NCBI RefSeq assembly: GCF_003024155.1
Contig: NZ_CP028136.1
Coordinates: 2,294,001-2,358,000 of the forward strand
Reading direction: 5' to 3'
Length of the DNA: 64,000 nucleotides
Source: Christiangramia fulva
Lineage (GTDB): Bacteria > Bacteroidota > Bacteroidia > Flavobacteriales > Flavobacteriaceae
How positions within the stretch are numbered: position 1 is the first letter of the stretch; every line of letters begins with the position of its first letter. A program made the position numbers and the translations under genes. Below the pieces are notes generated by a model. The model searched no databases, was not told the DNA's origin, and worked only from the letters and a program-made list of their open reading frames with translations. Below are positions 35,809-44,498 of this stretch, one piece after another.

Positions 35809-37089
35809 ATGAAAATCGATAAAAATAAAATTGCCGATCATAATGGGCAATTCAGAGAATCCTTTGACAGGGATTTTGGTTTTGTAGCTGAAAACCTCAG
35901 TCGTAAAGGAATTGATGTTGAAAAAGTTGTAATGAAGGTGAGCGAATTCCAGGTGGCGGTGCCAAGTTGGGCTTTAGGTGCCGGGGGCACACGTTTTGGT
36001 CGTTTTTCCTACGGCGGCGAACCTGCCTCTCTTGAGCAAAAGCTAAATGATATTGGAGTTTTAAATGACCTTACCCGTACTGCCGGGGCAGTTTCCCTTC
36101 ACATTCCTTGGGATACCCCCAAAGATGTTAAGGCTATTAAAGAAGTGGCCGCAAGTCATGGAATTTCCTTTGACGCTATGAATTCCAATACCTTTCAGGA
36201 TCAGCCTGAGGCAGAGAAAAGCTATAAGTTCGGCTCTCTTAATAATACTGATCCCGCAATACGAGACTTTGCCGTGCAGCACAATATAGATGTGATAAAC
36301 ATCGGCAAGGAATTAGGATCCAAAAGCCTTACGGTGTGGCTTGCTGACGGAGCTAGTTTTCCCGGGCAACTGAACTTCCAAAACGCTCTGCAGAATACCC
36401 AGAAAAGCCTTCAGGGTATTTATAAGCACCTGCCAGATGACTGGAGAATTTTTATTGAGTACAAGCCTTATGAGCCTAATTTTTACAGTACGACAATCCA
36501 GGATTGGGGAACTTCTTTCATGCTTGCGAATGCCTGTGGAGAAAAAGCCTACACGCTGGTAGATCTTGGGCATCACCTGCCTAATACAAATATTGAACAA
36601 ATAGTGGCCACTCTTATGCTAAAAGGAAAGCTGGGCGGTTTCCACTTTAACGACAGCAAATATGGAGATGACGACTTAACAGTAGGTTCTATAAAACCTT
36701 ATGCCCTTTTCCTGATCTTCAATGAGCTGGTATACGGAATGGAGAACAATCCGCAAAATCCCAATCTTGCCTGGATGATCGATGCCAGCCATAACATCAA
36801 GGATCCGCTGGAAGATCTTTTGCAGTCCCTCGAGGCTATTCTTATTGCTTACGCCCAGGCGCTGCTTATAGATCAAAAGGAGCTTAGGGAGGCACAGGAA
36901 CAGAATGACGTGGTGAAATGTCAGGAAATTCTACAGGAAGCGTATCGAACCGATGTTCGTCCTATTCTTATGGCCGCACGCAAAAAAGCCGGGGCGGCAC
37001 TTCACCCAATAACCGCATATCGCGATTTCCAGGTGCGAAAATCCCTGATAAAAGAAAGAGGTACAAAAAACATGGCAACCGGATTGTAA
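35809..37089 (+). CDS. rhaI: L-rhamnose isomerase (RhaI type)
   Basis: 426 residues, no export signal. It belongs to the xylose-isomerase-like TIM barrels of the RhaI type, with FGRFSYGGEPASLEQKLNDI near the N-terminus. Metal and substrate residues are visible in IFIEYKPYEPNFYSTTIQDW, LVDLGHHLPNTNIEQIVATL, GGFHFNDSKYGDDDLTVGSI and WMIDASHNIKDPLEDL. It converts L-rhamnose to L-rhamnulose. It lies 10 bp ahead of the kinase gene. Length matches the Pseudomonas-type enzyme better than the E. coli RhaA type. Confidence 0.92.
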   Translation: MKIDKNKIADHNGQFRESFDRDFGFVAENLSRKGIDVEKVVMKVSEFQVAVPSWALGAGGTRFGRFSYGGEPASLEQKLNDIGVLNDLTRTAGAVSLHIPWDTPKDVKAIKEVAASHGISFDAMNSNTFQDQPEAEKSYKFGSLNNTDPAIRDFAVQHNIDVINIGKELGSKSLTVWLADGASFPGQLNFQNALQNTQKSLQGIYKHLPDDWRIFIEYKPYEPNFYSTTIQDWGTSFMLANACGEKAYTLVDLGHHLPNTNIEQIVATLMLKGKLGGFHFNDSKYGDDDLTVGSIKPYALFLIFNELVYGMENNPQNPNLAWMIDASHNIKDPLEDLLQSLEAILIAYAQALLIDQKELREAQEQNDVVKCQEILQEAYRTDVRPILMAARKKAGAALHPITAYRDFQVRKSLIKERGTKNMATGL

Positions 37090-37099
37090 AGCTTTTAAG

Positions 37100-38485
37100 A
37101 TGGCCAAAAAGAAAGTCACAGCCGTTTTTGATATCGGAAAGACAAATAAAAAATTCTTCCTCTTTGATAAGAATTATAAAGAAGTTTTCCGGGAGTACAC
37201 ACAGCTGCCTGAAACCAAAGATGAGGATGGGTATCCTGCTGAAGATCTTGAGCATCTTCAGGCGTGGATAGAGGAGACTTTTCACAAAGTCCTGGAAAGC
37301 GAGGAATTCAGTGTGAAGTCGGTGAATTTTTCTACTTACGGAGCGAGTTTCGTCCATATTGACCACAAGGGCAACGCGCTCACTCCCCTTTATAATTACA
37401 CGAAATCGATTGAGAAAGACGTTGAAGAAGAATTCTACAATAGCTACGGCGGAAAGCTTAAAATTGCTACCGAAACAGCCTCTCCGCAATGCGGGTTTCT
37501 AAATTCGGGACTGCAATTGTACTGGTTGAAGAAGAGAAGGCCTGAAGTTTTTAGCAAAATCAAGTATAGCCTGCATTTGCCTCAATACCTGTCTTATCTT
37601 TTCACCGGAATTCCGGTGAGTGAATATACCAGTATTGGCTGTCATACGAACCTGTGGGATTACGAAAAGGAAGATTATCATGAATGGGTTTATGAAGAGG
37701 GGATCGATAGGATCCTGGCGCCTCTTGTGCCTACTTCTGCCAGCATAAACACTTCTTATAGGGATCAGAAGATCAAAATTGGCGTAGGAATCCACGACAG
37801 TTCTTCCGCTTTATTGCCTTACATTCTGAGCAAAAAAAAGCCATTTTTACTGCTCTCTACCGGTACCTGGAGTATTGCCCTGAATCCCTTTAATGAGGAG
37901 AATCTCAAGGAAGAGGATATTAGGAACAATTGTCTTAATTACCTAAGGATCGACGGCAAACGGGTAAAAGCTTCCCGCTTCTTTATGGGAAATGAATACA
38001 GGCTTCAGGTGCAGAAGCTTGGCGATTACTACGGAAAAGAGTACGGGTATCACAGGGATGTGAAATTCGACCAGGACCTGTATCTTAAACTGATGAGGAA
38101 ACCTTCCATCTATTTTAAGTTCGAAGGTATTTCCCTGCAAAGAAAAGAACTGCATAAGACCGATCTTAAGCCCTTTGCCTCTTTTGAAGAAGCTTATCAT
38201 CAGCTGATGATCGAGCTGATGGAATTACAGATCCATACGATCAAGAATGCCATAGGAAGCACGAATATCAAAACCATATATATTGACGGCGGTTTTACCG
38301 ATAATGATGTTTTTATGAAATTAATGGCCTGTCATTTTAGCCAATTCATGGTACTGTCTACACAGTCGCCACTGGGATCTGCGCTGGGTGCTGCTATGGT
38401 CATTTCCAACAAGAAGGTAGATTCCACTTTCCTGAAAGAAAATTACCGGTTGAAAAAACTGGTGCCCCTGTTATTGAAAATATGA
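37100..38485 (+). CDS. rhaB: FGGY-family L-rhamnulokinase
   Basis: 461 residues. Two ASKHA/FGGY domains: TAVFDIGKTNKKFFLFDK (phosphate loop) at the N-terminus, LLLSTGTWSIALNPFNEEN in the middle and TIYIDGGFTDNDVFMKLMAC near the C-terminus. It phosphorylates L-rhamnulose to L-rhamnulose-1-phosphate, the substrate of the first gene in the operon. Its stop codon overlaps the next start by 4 bp (ATGA), so it is translationally coupled to lutA. The sequence departs from E. coli RhaB, but the gene neighbourhood makes rhamnulokinase the clear choice. Confidence 0.88.
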   Translation: MAKKKVTAVFDIGKTNKKFFLFDKNYKEVFREYTQLPETKDEDGYPAEDLEHLQAWIEETFHKVLESEEFSVKSVNFSTYGASFVHIDHKGNALTPLYNYTKSIEKDVEEEFYNSYGGKLKIATETASPQCGFLNSGLQLYWLKKRRPEVFSKIKYSLHLPQYLSYLFTGIPVSEYTSIGCHTNLWDYEKEDYHEWVYEEGIDRILAPLVPTSASINTSYRDQKIKIGVGIHDSSSALLPYILSKKKPFLLLSTGTWSIALNPFNEENLKEEDIRNNCLNYLRIDGKRVKASRFFMGNEYRLQVQKLGDYYGKEYGYHRDVKFDQDLYLKLMRKPSIYFKFEGISLQRKELHKTDLKPFASFEEAYHQLMIELMELQIHTIKNAIGSTNIKTIYIDGGFTDNDVFMKLMACHFSQFMVLSTQSPLGSALGAAMVISNKKVDSTFLKENYRLKKLVPLLLKI

Positions 38486-39222
38486 GAGTAGGACTTTTTA
38501 TACCCTGTTATATAGATCAATTCTTCCCTGAAGTAGGAATTGCCACCCTTCAACTCCTTGAAAAGCAGGGTTGCGAAGTGGTTTTTCCTGAAAAGCAAAC
38601 CTGTTGCGGGCAACCTATGGCCAATACAGGAATGGAACAGGAAGGCAAAAAAATCTATGCAGATCTGGCTGAACTTTTCAGCGACTGTAAATACATCGTG
38701 GGTCCTTCGCCGAGCTGTGTAAACCATATCAGGGAGCACTATGATATTATAGAGCAAACAGAAGCTATTCGGCACTTGAGAAAAAACGCTTATGATCTCG
38801 TGGAATTCCTTGTTGACGTTTTGAAGATTGATCATCTTGATGCGAGTTTTCCATACAAAGTAGGATTGCACAGAAGTTGTCATGGCCTGCGGGGAATGCA
38901 TTTGTCCAAACCATCAGAACTTATGTGTGATATTCCGCTGAAATGGGAAAAAGTGTTGGGTTTGGTAGAAGGTGTGGAACTTGCCAAATTAAACCGCTCT
39001 GATGAATGCTGCGGTTTCGGCGGAACTTTTGCCGTGGCTGAAGAAGCAGTTTCAGTAAAAATGGGGAAAGACCGGCTGGCAGATCACCTCGCCAACGGAG
39101 TCGAAGTACTTACTTCAGGAGACATGTCTTGTCTGATGCATTTGCAGGGGATTGCCGGGAGGCAGAAAAGCGGCCCCAGGATCGTGCATCTTGCAAATAT
39201 CTTAAATGGAGATAAATTATGA
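38482..39222 (+). CDS. lutA: L-lactate utilisation Fe-S/CCG-domain protein LutA
   Basis: 246 residues with two cysteine-rich CCG motifs: EKQTCCGQPMANTG in the first half and RSDECCGFGGTFAVAEE in the second, with GPSPSCVNHI and HRSCHGL also contributing cysteines. It is one of three subunits of the LutABC (LldEFG, YkgEFG) L-lactate oxidation complex that forms pyruvate. Placement directly after rhaB, with a 4-bp overlap, shows it handles lactate arising from rhamnose cleavage. Cytoplasmic, probably linked to the respiratory chain. Confidence 0.92.
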   Translation: MRVGLFIPCYIDQFFPEVGIATLQLLEKQGCEVVFPEKQTCCGQPMANTGMEQEGKKIYADLAELFSDCKYIVGPSPSCVNHIREHYDIIEQTEAIRHLRKNAYDLVEFLVDVLKIDHLDASFPYKVGLHRSCHGLRGMHLSKPSELMCDIPLKWEKVLGLVEGVELAKLNRSDECCGFGGTFAVAEEAVSVKMGKDRLADHLANGVEVLTSGDMSCLMHLQGIAGRQKSGPRIVHLANILNGDKL

Positions 39223-40586
39223 GCACGCATTCGGAAAAAGCAGCAGCATTTATAAAAGATGAAGCCCGAACCAATTGGCATGACGGGGCCCTCTGGCATG
39301 TGAGGGAGAAAAGGGATGCGGCAGCTTCCCTCCTTCCGGAGTGGGAATTATTAAGAAACACCGCCTCCCATATTAAAGACAATGTACTGGCCAATCTTGA
39401 TGATTATCTCATCCAGTTCGAAGCTGAAGCAAAAAAAAATGGGGTAGTGGTGCATTGGGCCAAAGACGGTAAAGAACACAACCAAATAGTTGGTCAAATT
39501 CTCCAAAGGAGTAATGCAAAGAAGGTGGTAAAGAGTAAATCCATGCTCACCGAAGAATGTAAACTCAATGATTTTCTGGAAGAAAATGATATTGAAATTA
39601 TAGATACCGACCTGGGGGAACGCATCATTCAAATGCGGAAGGAAGAGCCCAGCCATGTGGTTTTGCCGGCCATTCACATAAAAAAAGAAGAGGTTGGCGA
39701 ACTTTTTCATAAGGAATTGGGGACCGAAGAAGGGAATTCAGATCCAACTTATCTCACCAAAGCGGCCCGTACTCATTTAAGGCAACGGTTCTTTGAGGCC
39801 GATGCAGCCATCACTGGGGTAAACTTCGGAATTGCCGAAACGGGTGGGGTTGTGGTTTGTACTAATGAGGGGAATGCCGATATGGGTTGCCATTCCGCAG
39901 CCGTGCAAATTCATTCCATGGGAATAGAAAAACTGCTGCCAAAGGCTGAGCATTTAGGAGTGTTTACCCGGCTGTTAGCGAGAAGTGCTACTGGGCAGCC
40001 CACAACGATTTATACATCCCATTTTCAGAAGCCGCAAAAGGGAAAGGAGATGCACATAGTGATCGTAGATAACGGCAGAAGTGAGCAGCTTGGGAAAGAA
40101 GATTTCAGAAATAGTCTGAAGTGTATCCGCTGTGGCGCTTGTATGAACACCTGTCCTATCTACAGGAGAAGTGGCGGGCATAGTTATCATGCAACCATTC
40201 CCGGGCCTATTGGGGCAATTCTTTCGCCAAACCGGGACCTGAAGAAATACAGCGACCTGCCTTTTGCTTCCACCCTTTGTGGCTCATGCAGTGATGTTTG
40301 TCCTGTCAAGATTGACATTCACGAGCAGCTTTATAAATGGAGGCAGGAAATTTATAAGCACCACGAACTTCCAAAATCCAAATCGATTCCACTCAGAATA
40401 ACAGGAAAGATCTTTGAAAATCCTTCGATTTTTAATTCTGTGGGGAAGATAGCCCGCAGTTCTCTCAAACATCTTCCAAGGTTTATGGTCTATAATAATC
40501 TTAATGGCTGGGGCAAACAAAGGGAGCTTCCTGAGGTGCCAGAATACAGCTTTAAGGAATGGTATAAAAAGCAAAAAGATGAGTAG
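39219..40586 (+). CDS. lutB: L-lactate utilisation iron-sulfur protein LutB
   Basis: 455 residues. The LUD domain fills the first 300 residues (GVNFGIAETGGVVVCTNEGN). Two [4Fe-4S] binding blocks follow: CIRCGACMNTCPIY at about 305 and CGSCSDVCPVKIDIHEQLYK at about 350. A C-terminal LutB-type tail follows. It overlaps the lutA stop by 4 bp. It passes electrons from lactate oxidation within the LutABC complex. Family length and motifs are normal. Confidence 0.93.
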   Translation: MSTHSEKAAAFIKDEARTNWHDGALWHVREKRDAAASLLPEWELLRNTASHIKDNVLANLDDYLIQFEAEAKKNGVVVHWAKDGKEHNQIVGQILQRSNAKKVVKSKSMLTEECKLNDFLEENDIEIIDTDLGERIIQMRKEEPSHVVLPAIHIKKEEVGELFHKELGTEEGNSDPTYLTKAARTHLRQRFFEADAAITGVNFGIAETGGVVVCTNEGNADMGCHSAAVQIHSMGIEKLLPKAEHLGVFTRLLARSATGQPTTIYTSHFQKPQKGKEMHIVIVDNGRSEQLGKEDFRNSLKCIRCGACMNTCPIYRRSGGHSYHATIPGPIGAILSPNRDLKKYSDLPFASTLCGSCSDVCPVKIDIHEQLYKWRQEIYKHHELPKSKSIPLRITGKIFENPSIFNSVGKIARSSLKHLPRFMVYNNLNGWGKQRELPEVPEYSFKEWYKKQKDE

Positions 40587-41160
40587 GGCAGATATTTTAG
40601 AAGCCATTAAGAAGAATAAGCCGCAAAGCCTTTCTTTGCCGGACCTGTCGGTTTTTCAGCATGAAATTTCGCCAGAAATTCTCGTGGCCGATTTCATTAA
40701 GACTTCTACGGGCAATATGAGCAATGTAGTAGATCTTACTACTTCTGAAGTGGATCTTTCTGTTTTTCTGGAAGAATTTATTGCAGAGAATTTTCCGAAA
40801 GCGACAAAATTCTATGACACGAGAAGTTCAGGAAAAGAAATTCCGGAAAATGTCGATTTTCAGGAGAACATTGATCTTTTCATAGCTGAACCAAAACTAG
40901 GCGTTGCCGAAAATGGATGTTTATGGCTTGATGAGGGAATATTAAAGCATCGGGTTGCCCCTTTTGCCTGTCAGCATACCCTGATGGTTATCGATCACCA
41001 TAACATAGTGCCTACCATGCACCAGGCCTACCAAATATTGAACATCAATGAAACCGGCTATGGGGTTTTTATTGCCGGGCCTTCAAAAACTGCCGATATT
41101 GAGCAATCTTTAGTGATCGGCGCACAGGGAGCAGTAAGTAATACAGTTATTTTAATCTAA
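40579..41160 (+). CDS. lutC: L-lactate utilisation protein LutC (LUD domain)
   Basis: 193 residues from the ATG at 40579 (MSRADILEAIKKNKP), which overlaps the lutB stop by 8 bp; an upstream in-frame ATG at 40504 would run far into lutB. The LUD fold is seen in LFIAEPKLGVAENGCLWLDE, QHTLMVIDHHNIVPTMHQAY and GYGVFIAGPSKTADIEQSLV. This is the third component of the lactate oxidation complex, completing rhamnose to pyruvate conversion. Confidence 0.9.
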   Translation: MSRADILEAIKKNKPQSLSLPDLSVFQHEISPEILVADFIKTSTGNMSNVVDLTTSEVDLSVFLEEFIAENFPKATKFYDTRSSGKEIPENVDFQENIDLFIAEPKLGVAENGCLWLDEGILKHRVAPFACQHTLMVIDHHNIVPTMHQAYQILNINETGYGVFIAGPSKTADIEQSLVIGAQGAVSNTVILI

Positions 41161-41167
41161 AGAAATT

Positions 41168-42592
41168 ATGAGTTTAGCCCAGGTAGAAGAAGAAGTAATA
41201 GAAAACGAAACCGCTGGAGAATTCGAGAGGGAGCCGGTCCCCCAGTCTCAGTGGAAAAGCTGGAAAAGTTTTTTGGGTATGTATGCCGGCGAGCATGCTG
41301 CAGGTACCGAGTTTGTGATAGGTCCTTTATTTTTAACCACCGGCGTTAGTGCATTTGATCTCATTGTGGGGCTATTTTTGGGTAACCTCATGGCGGTATT
41401 GAGCTGGCGTTTTCTGACGGCTGAGATCGGTGTGAAATTTCGCTACACCCTTTATTTTCACCTAGAAAAGATCTGCGGAAAAAGACTCGTGACCATTTAT
41501 AATCTTGCAAATGGCATGCTCTTCTGTTTCCTGGCGGGTTCCATGATCACAGTTTCGGCTACGGCGGTAGGCATTCCGTTTGATATGAAAATGCCGCAAC
41601 TTACCGATACTATGCCTAATAGTCTTACCTGGGTAATTGTGGTTCTATGTATAGGGGTTGTTATTTCTCTAATTGCGGCCAAGGGCTACAGCACGGTGGC
41701 AAAGGCTGCAAACTGGATGTCTCCCTTTATCGTTTTGGCTTTTATTGCCTGCGGGATTGTCTCTTTGTACCAATTGCATATTGACAGCTTTTCGGAGTTC
41801 TGGAACATTTGGGGCACGGGAGGAGAACCCTTTCCTGGCCAAATGAAATACACCTTCTGGCACGTCTTCTTATGGTCGTGGTTTGCCAATGCCGCCATGC
41901 ATATTGGAATGTCGGATCTTTCAGTTTTCCGTTTTGCGAAAAAATCCAGTACTGGATGGACAACCGCCGGTGGAATGTATGTAGGTCATTATGTGGCCTG
42001 GATTGCAGCGGCCTTGTTGTATGCCGTATATCTCAAATCTCCTGAAGCAGCGTCCTTTTTGAATAATGGAGAAGCACCACCTGTTGCACCGGGACCTCTG
42101 GCCTATAACGCCCTGGGATTTTTTGGGATCATCGCTGTTCTCCTGGCCGGTTGGACAACGGCCAATCCTACTATCTATCGAGCTGGACTGGCTTTTCAGG
42201 CTATTATTCCAAAAATGTCAACCTTTTGGGTCACAATTTTAGCAGGGGCTGTTGCTACTATCGCGGGATTGTTTCCTGCCTTCGCAATGAAGCTGTTGGA
42301 TTTTGTGGCGCTATATGGGTTTATTCTGGCACCAATTGGAGCGGTAATAGTTTTTGAATATTTTTTCGGAAAAAAAGCCGAAATTCAATCATTCTATGCC
42401 GAAAAATCAGGGATTAAATTTAATCAGGCTGTTTTTTGGGCATGGGTACTAAGCGCGGGAATATTTTATGGGATCTCGATCTATTTGGATGTTTTTCTCT
42501 CTTTTCTAACTTTACCTGCCTGGATTTTTTGTGGAATTTTATACCTTGTTTTCAGTAAATGGGTACAGAAAAGAAGTCTTCAATTTGCATAA
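41168..42592 (+). CDS. NCS1-like / purine-cytosine-permease-like membrane transporter
   Basis: 474 residues with an acidic cytoplasmic N-terminus (about 35 residues) and roughly twelve hydrophobic segments from residue 45 on. SFLGMYAGEHAAGTEFVIGP opens the membrane region, followed by segments such as LTWVIVVLCIGVVISLIAA and WHVFLWSWFANAAMHIGMSD. The overall pattern is of LeuT-fold NCS1 carriers rather than MFS or RhaT. It is the last gene of the rhamnose/lactate operon, 7 bp after lutC. It probably imports rhamnose, or moves lactate or lactaldehyde; purine transport would make no sense here. Substrate is inferred from context only. Confidence 0.7.
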   Translation: MSLAQVEEEVIENETAGEFEREPVPQSQWKSWKSFLGMYAGEHAAGTEFVIGPLFLTTGVSAFDLIVGLFLGNLMAVLSWRFLTAEIGVKFRYTLYFHLEKICGKRLVTIYNLANGMLFCFLAGSMITVSATAVGIPFDMKMPQLTDTMPNSLTWVIVVLCIGVVISLIAAKGYSTVAKAANWMSPFIVLAFIACGIVSLYQLHIDSFSEFWNIWGTGGEPFPGQMKYTFWHVFLWSWFANAAMHIGMSDLSVFRFAKKSSTGWTTAGGMYVGHYVAWIAAALLYAVYLKSPEAASFLNNGEAPPVAPGPLAYNALGFFGIIAVLLAGWTTANPTIYRAGLAFQAIIPKMSTFWVTILAGAVATIAGLFPAFAMKLLDFVALYGFILAPIGAVIVFEYFFGKKAEIQSFYAEKSGIKFNQAVFWAWVLSAGIFYGISIYLDVFLSFLTLPAWIFCGILYLVFSKWVQKRSLQFA

Positions 42593-42695
42593 TACCAACA
42601 GAGAATTAGACAAAGCATTTTATTTTTAATTTTTGAAACAATTTCTATTTTTATTGACTGCCCAATTTGGAAAATGCATGTATTATAATCTTCTT

Positions 42696-42713
42696 CAGGT
42701 AAGTACGGGATGG
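42696..42713 (+). promoter_or_regulatory. Weak copy of the activator box upstream of a GH28 gene
   Basis: CAGGTAAGTACGGGATGG matches the 18-bp box at 33551 in 13 of 18 positions, including GGATGG. There is no convincing -7 element 19 bp further on, so it may be non-functional or work with a different spacing. It lies about 60 bp before the GH28 start at 42772. Confidence 0.3.
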
Positions 42714-42771
42714 CGAGACGCATAAAGTTATGGAAATTACAAAATCAATAACCCTATTTAAACCTCTTTTG

Positions 42772-44250
42772 ATGAAATTCTATTCTATATTCCTGGGTCT
42801 AATTTGCTCGTTTTTCTTTTTTTCCTGTAAATCTTCCGGTGAAGCAGAATCAGATAAGATAAAAACTGAAAGCCTTCAACCAGATTGGGTTTCAAAAGTT
42901 GGTTCCAAAGATTTTAAGTTGCGGGAAAAGGTATATTATGTTAATGATTATGTTGCCAAAATGGACAGTAAAGTTCTTAATACTGAAGCCATTCAAAAGG
43001 CTATTGATGTTTGTGCAGCCAATGGAGGCGGAACAGTATCCTTTAAGCCGGGAATTTATCTGACAGGATCTGTTTTTATAAAAGAAGGAGTGCATTTCCA
43101 AATTCCTAAAGGAGTTGAAATTAGGGGAAGTGAAGACATCAAAGACTATCCTGAAATAGACACCCGCATTGCAGGGGTTGAAATGAAATGGCCTGCAGCT
43201 TTGATCAATGTGAGGAACCAGAAAAATGTGATCATTGATGGAGATGGTCTGGTGAACGGGCAGGGAAAGGTCTTTTGGGATTATTATTGGGATTTGCGGA
43301 AGGAATATGAACCAAAAGGTCTAAGGTGGATCGTAGATTATGATGCCAAACGTCCTCGTACGTTCTTGATTTCGAATTCGGAAGACGTAAAGTTGAAGCA
43401 GATAAATATTCAGAAAGCCGGTTTCTGGACGGTGCAGATTTTATATTCCAATCACATAACTGTTGATGGTATTACCATCCGAAATAATATTGACGGGCAT
43501 GGTCCAAGTACCGATGGGGTTGACATTGATTCTTCAAAATGGATCCTAGTTCAGAACTGCGATATAGACTGTAATGACGATAATTTTTGCCTCAAGGCTG
43601 GTCGTGATTGGGATGGTCTTAGGGTTAATCGCTCCACGGAATATATAGTGGTACGCGATTGTATTGCACGACAAGGCTCAGGCTTACTCACCATAGGAAG
43701 TGAAACTTCGGGAAGTATAAGGCATGTATATGCTTCAAATATCCGGGGTAATGGAACCAAAAACGGATTAAATATCAAATCGGCAACTACAAGGGGAGGT
43801 ACAGTAGAAGATATCTACCTGGAAAATATAAAAATGGATTCTGTTCGAACTTTTATAGAAGTTTCGATGAACTGGAACCCTTCTTACAGTTATTCAAAAT
43901 TGCCTGATGGTTATGATCGAGATTCCATACCCCTAAGATGGAAAAAAATGCTGAGGCATGTAGAACCGAGATCAAAGGGAATTCCAAAGTTTCAGAATAT
44001 CACTCTTTATAATATTGACGTAGATGGAGCAAAAAGGGCTATCAACGTTAATGGCCTGAATAGTTCTTATGTAGAGAATATTAACCTAAAAGATGTGCAT
44101 ATTCAGGCTGAAACTGCCGGGCAAATAAACTATAGTAAAAACTGGAACCTCCAGAATGTCACAATAGAAACAGATGACAATTCAAAACTGAAGATCGAAA
44201 ATTCTCCCGGCGTAACTTTTTCTGATTCATTATATGTCAATTCGCAATAG
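42772..44250 (+). CDS. GH28 polygalacturonase-family lipoprotein
   Basis: About 492 residues from 42772 (MKFYSIFLGLICSFFFFSC), chosen over the ATG at 42730 because it begins a lipoprotein signal. GH28 motifs in order: DGHGPSTDGVDIDSSKWILV, NCDIDCNDDNFCLKAGRD with the Asp pair, GSGLLTIGSETSGSIRHVY and GLNIKSATTRGG. All expected catalytic Asp residues are present. The lipoprotein anchor would place it at the outer membrane, where it could generate fragments for import. It is separated from the PL11 genes by a 248-bp gap with its own promoter. Confidence 0.87.
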   Translation: MKFYSIFLGLICSFFFFSCKSSGEAESDKIKTESLQPDWVSKVGSKDFKLREKVYYVNDYVAKMDSKVLNTEAIQKAIDVCAANGGGTVSFKPGIYLTGSVFIKEGVHFQIPKGVEIRGSEDIKDYPEIDTRIAGVEMKWPAALINVRNQKNVIIDGDGLVNGQGKVFWDYYWDLRKEYEPKGLRWIVDYDAKRPRTFLISNSEDVKLKQINIQKAGFWTVQILYSNHITVDGITIRNNIDGHGPSTDGVDIDSSKWILVQNCDIDCNDDNFCLKAGRDWDGLRVNRSTEYIVVRDCIARQGSGLLTIGSETSGSIRHVYASNIRGNGTKNGLNIKSATTRGGTVEDIYLENIKMDSVRTFIEVSMNWNPSYSYSKLPDGYDRDSIPLRWKKMLRHVEPRSKGIPKFQNITLYNIDVDGAKRAINVNGLNSSYVENINLKDVHIQAETAGQINYSKNWNLQNVTIETDDNSKLKIENSPGVTFSDSLYVNSQ

Positions 44251-44433
44251 AGCTGGGGAAGAAAATGCAACATCTTCTCAGCGGTGTATTCCTCTTTGTT
44301 GGGGAGCTGTGATTCTCGCCCAATAGAGCTAATAAATTAAAGGAAAAGGGGAGTTCTTTTGGATAATTTGGGCCTGATCTCTGGTGAGATTTTAATTCCT
44401 ACGCGATCCCTTTGGAAACCAATAAACGATCAG

Positions 44434-44478
44434 CAGGAAGGTGCAGGATACGGGAACCATAAAAGTGGGCTATTTTTA
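44434..44478 (+). promoter_or_regulatory. Candidate activator box plus -7 element of the PL11 operon
   Basis: CAGGAAGGTGCAGGATAC at 44434-44451, exactly 19 bp, then TATTTTTA at 44471-44478. Eleven of 18 positions match the box at 33551, including CAGGAT. Transcript start near 44484 leaves about 15 nt before the PL11 start at 44499. The rest of the gap (44251-44433) holds nothing recognised apart from a repeated 10-mer, CAATAGAGCT. Confidence 0.45.
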
Positions 44479-44498
44479 GAAATATCCATTAAACCGGC

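Noticed and set aside
40504..40578. Longer N-terminus for LutC
   Set aside because: Would overlap lutB by over 80 bp and does not match the family start; ATG at 40579 does.
44243..44329. Direct repeat of CAATAGAGCT on either side of the GH28 3' flank
   Set aside because: A 10-mer with a short gap; no insertion sequence or attachment-site features.
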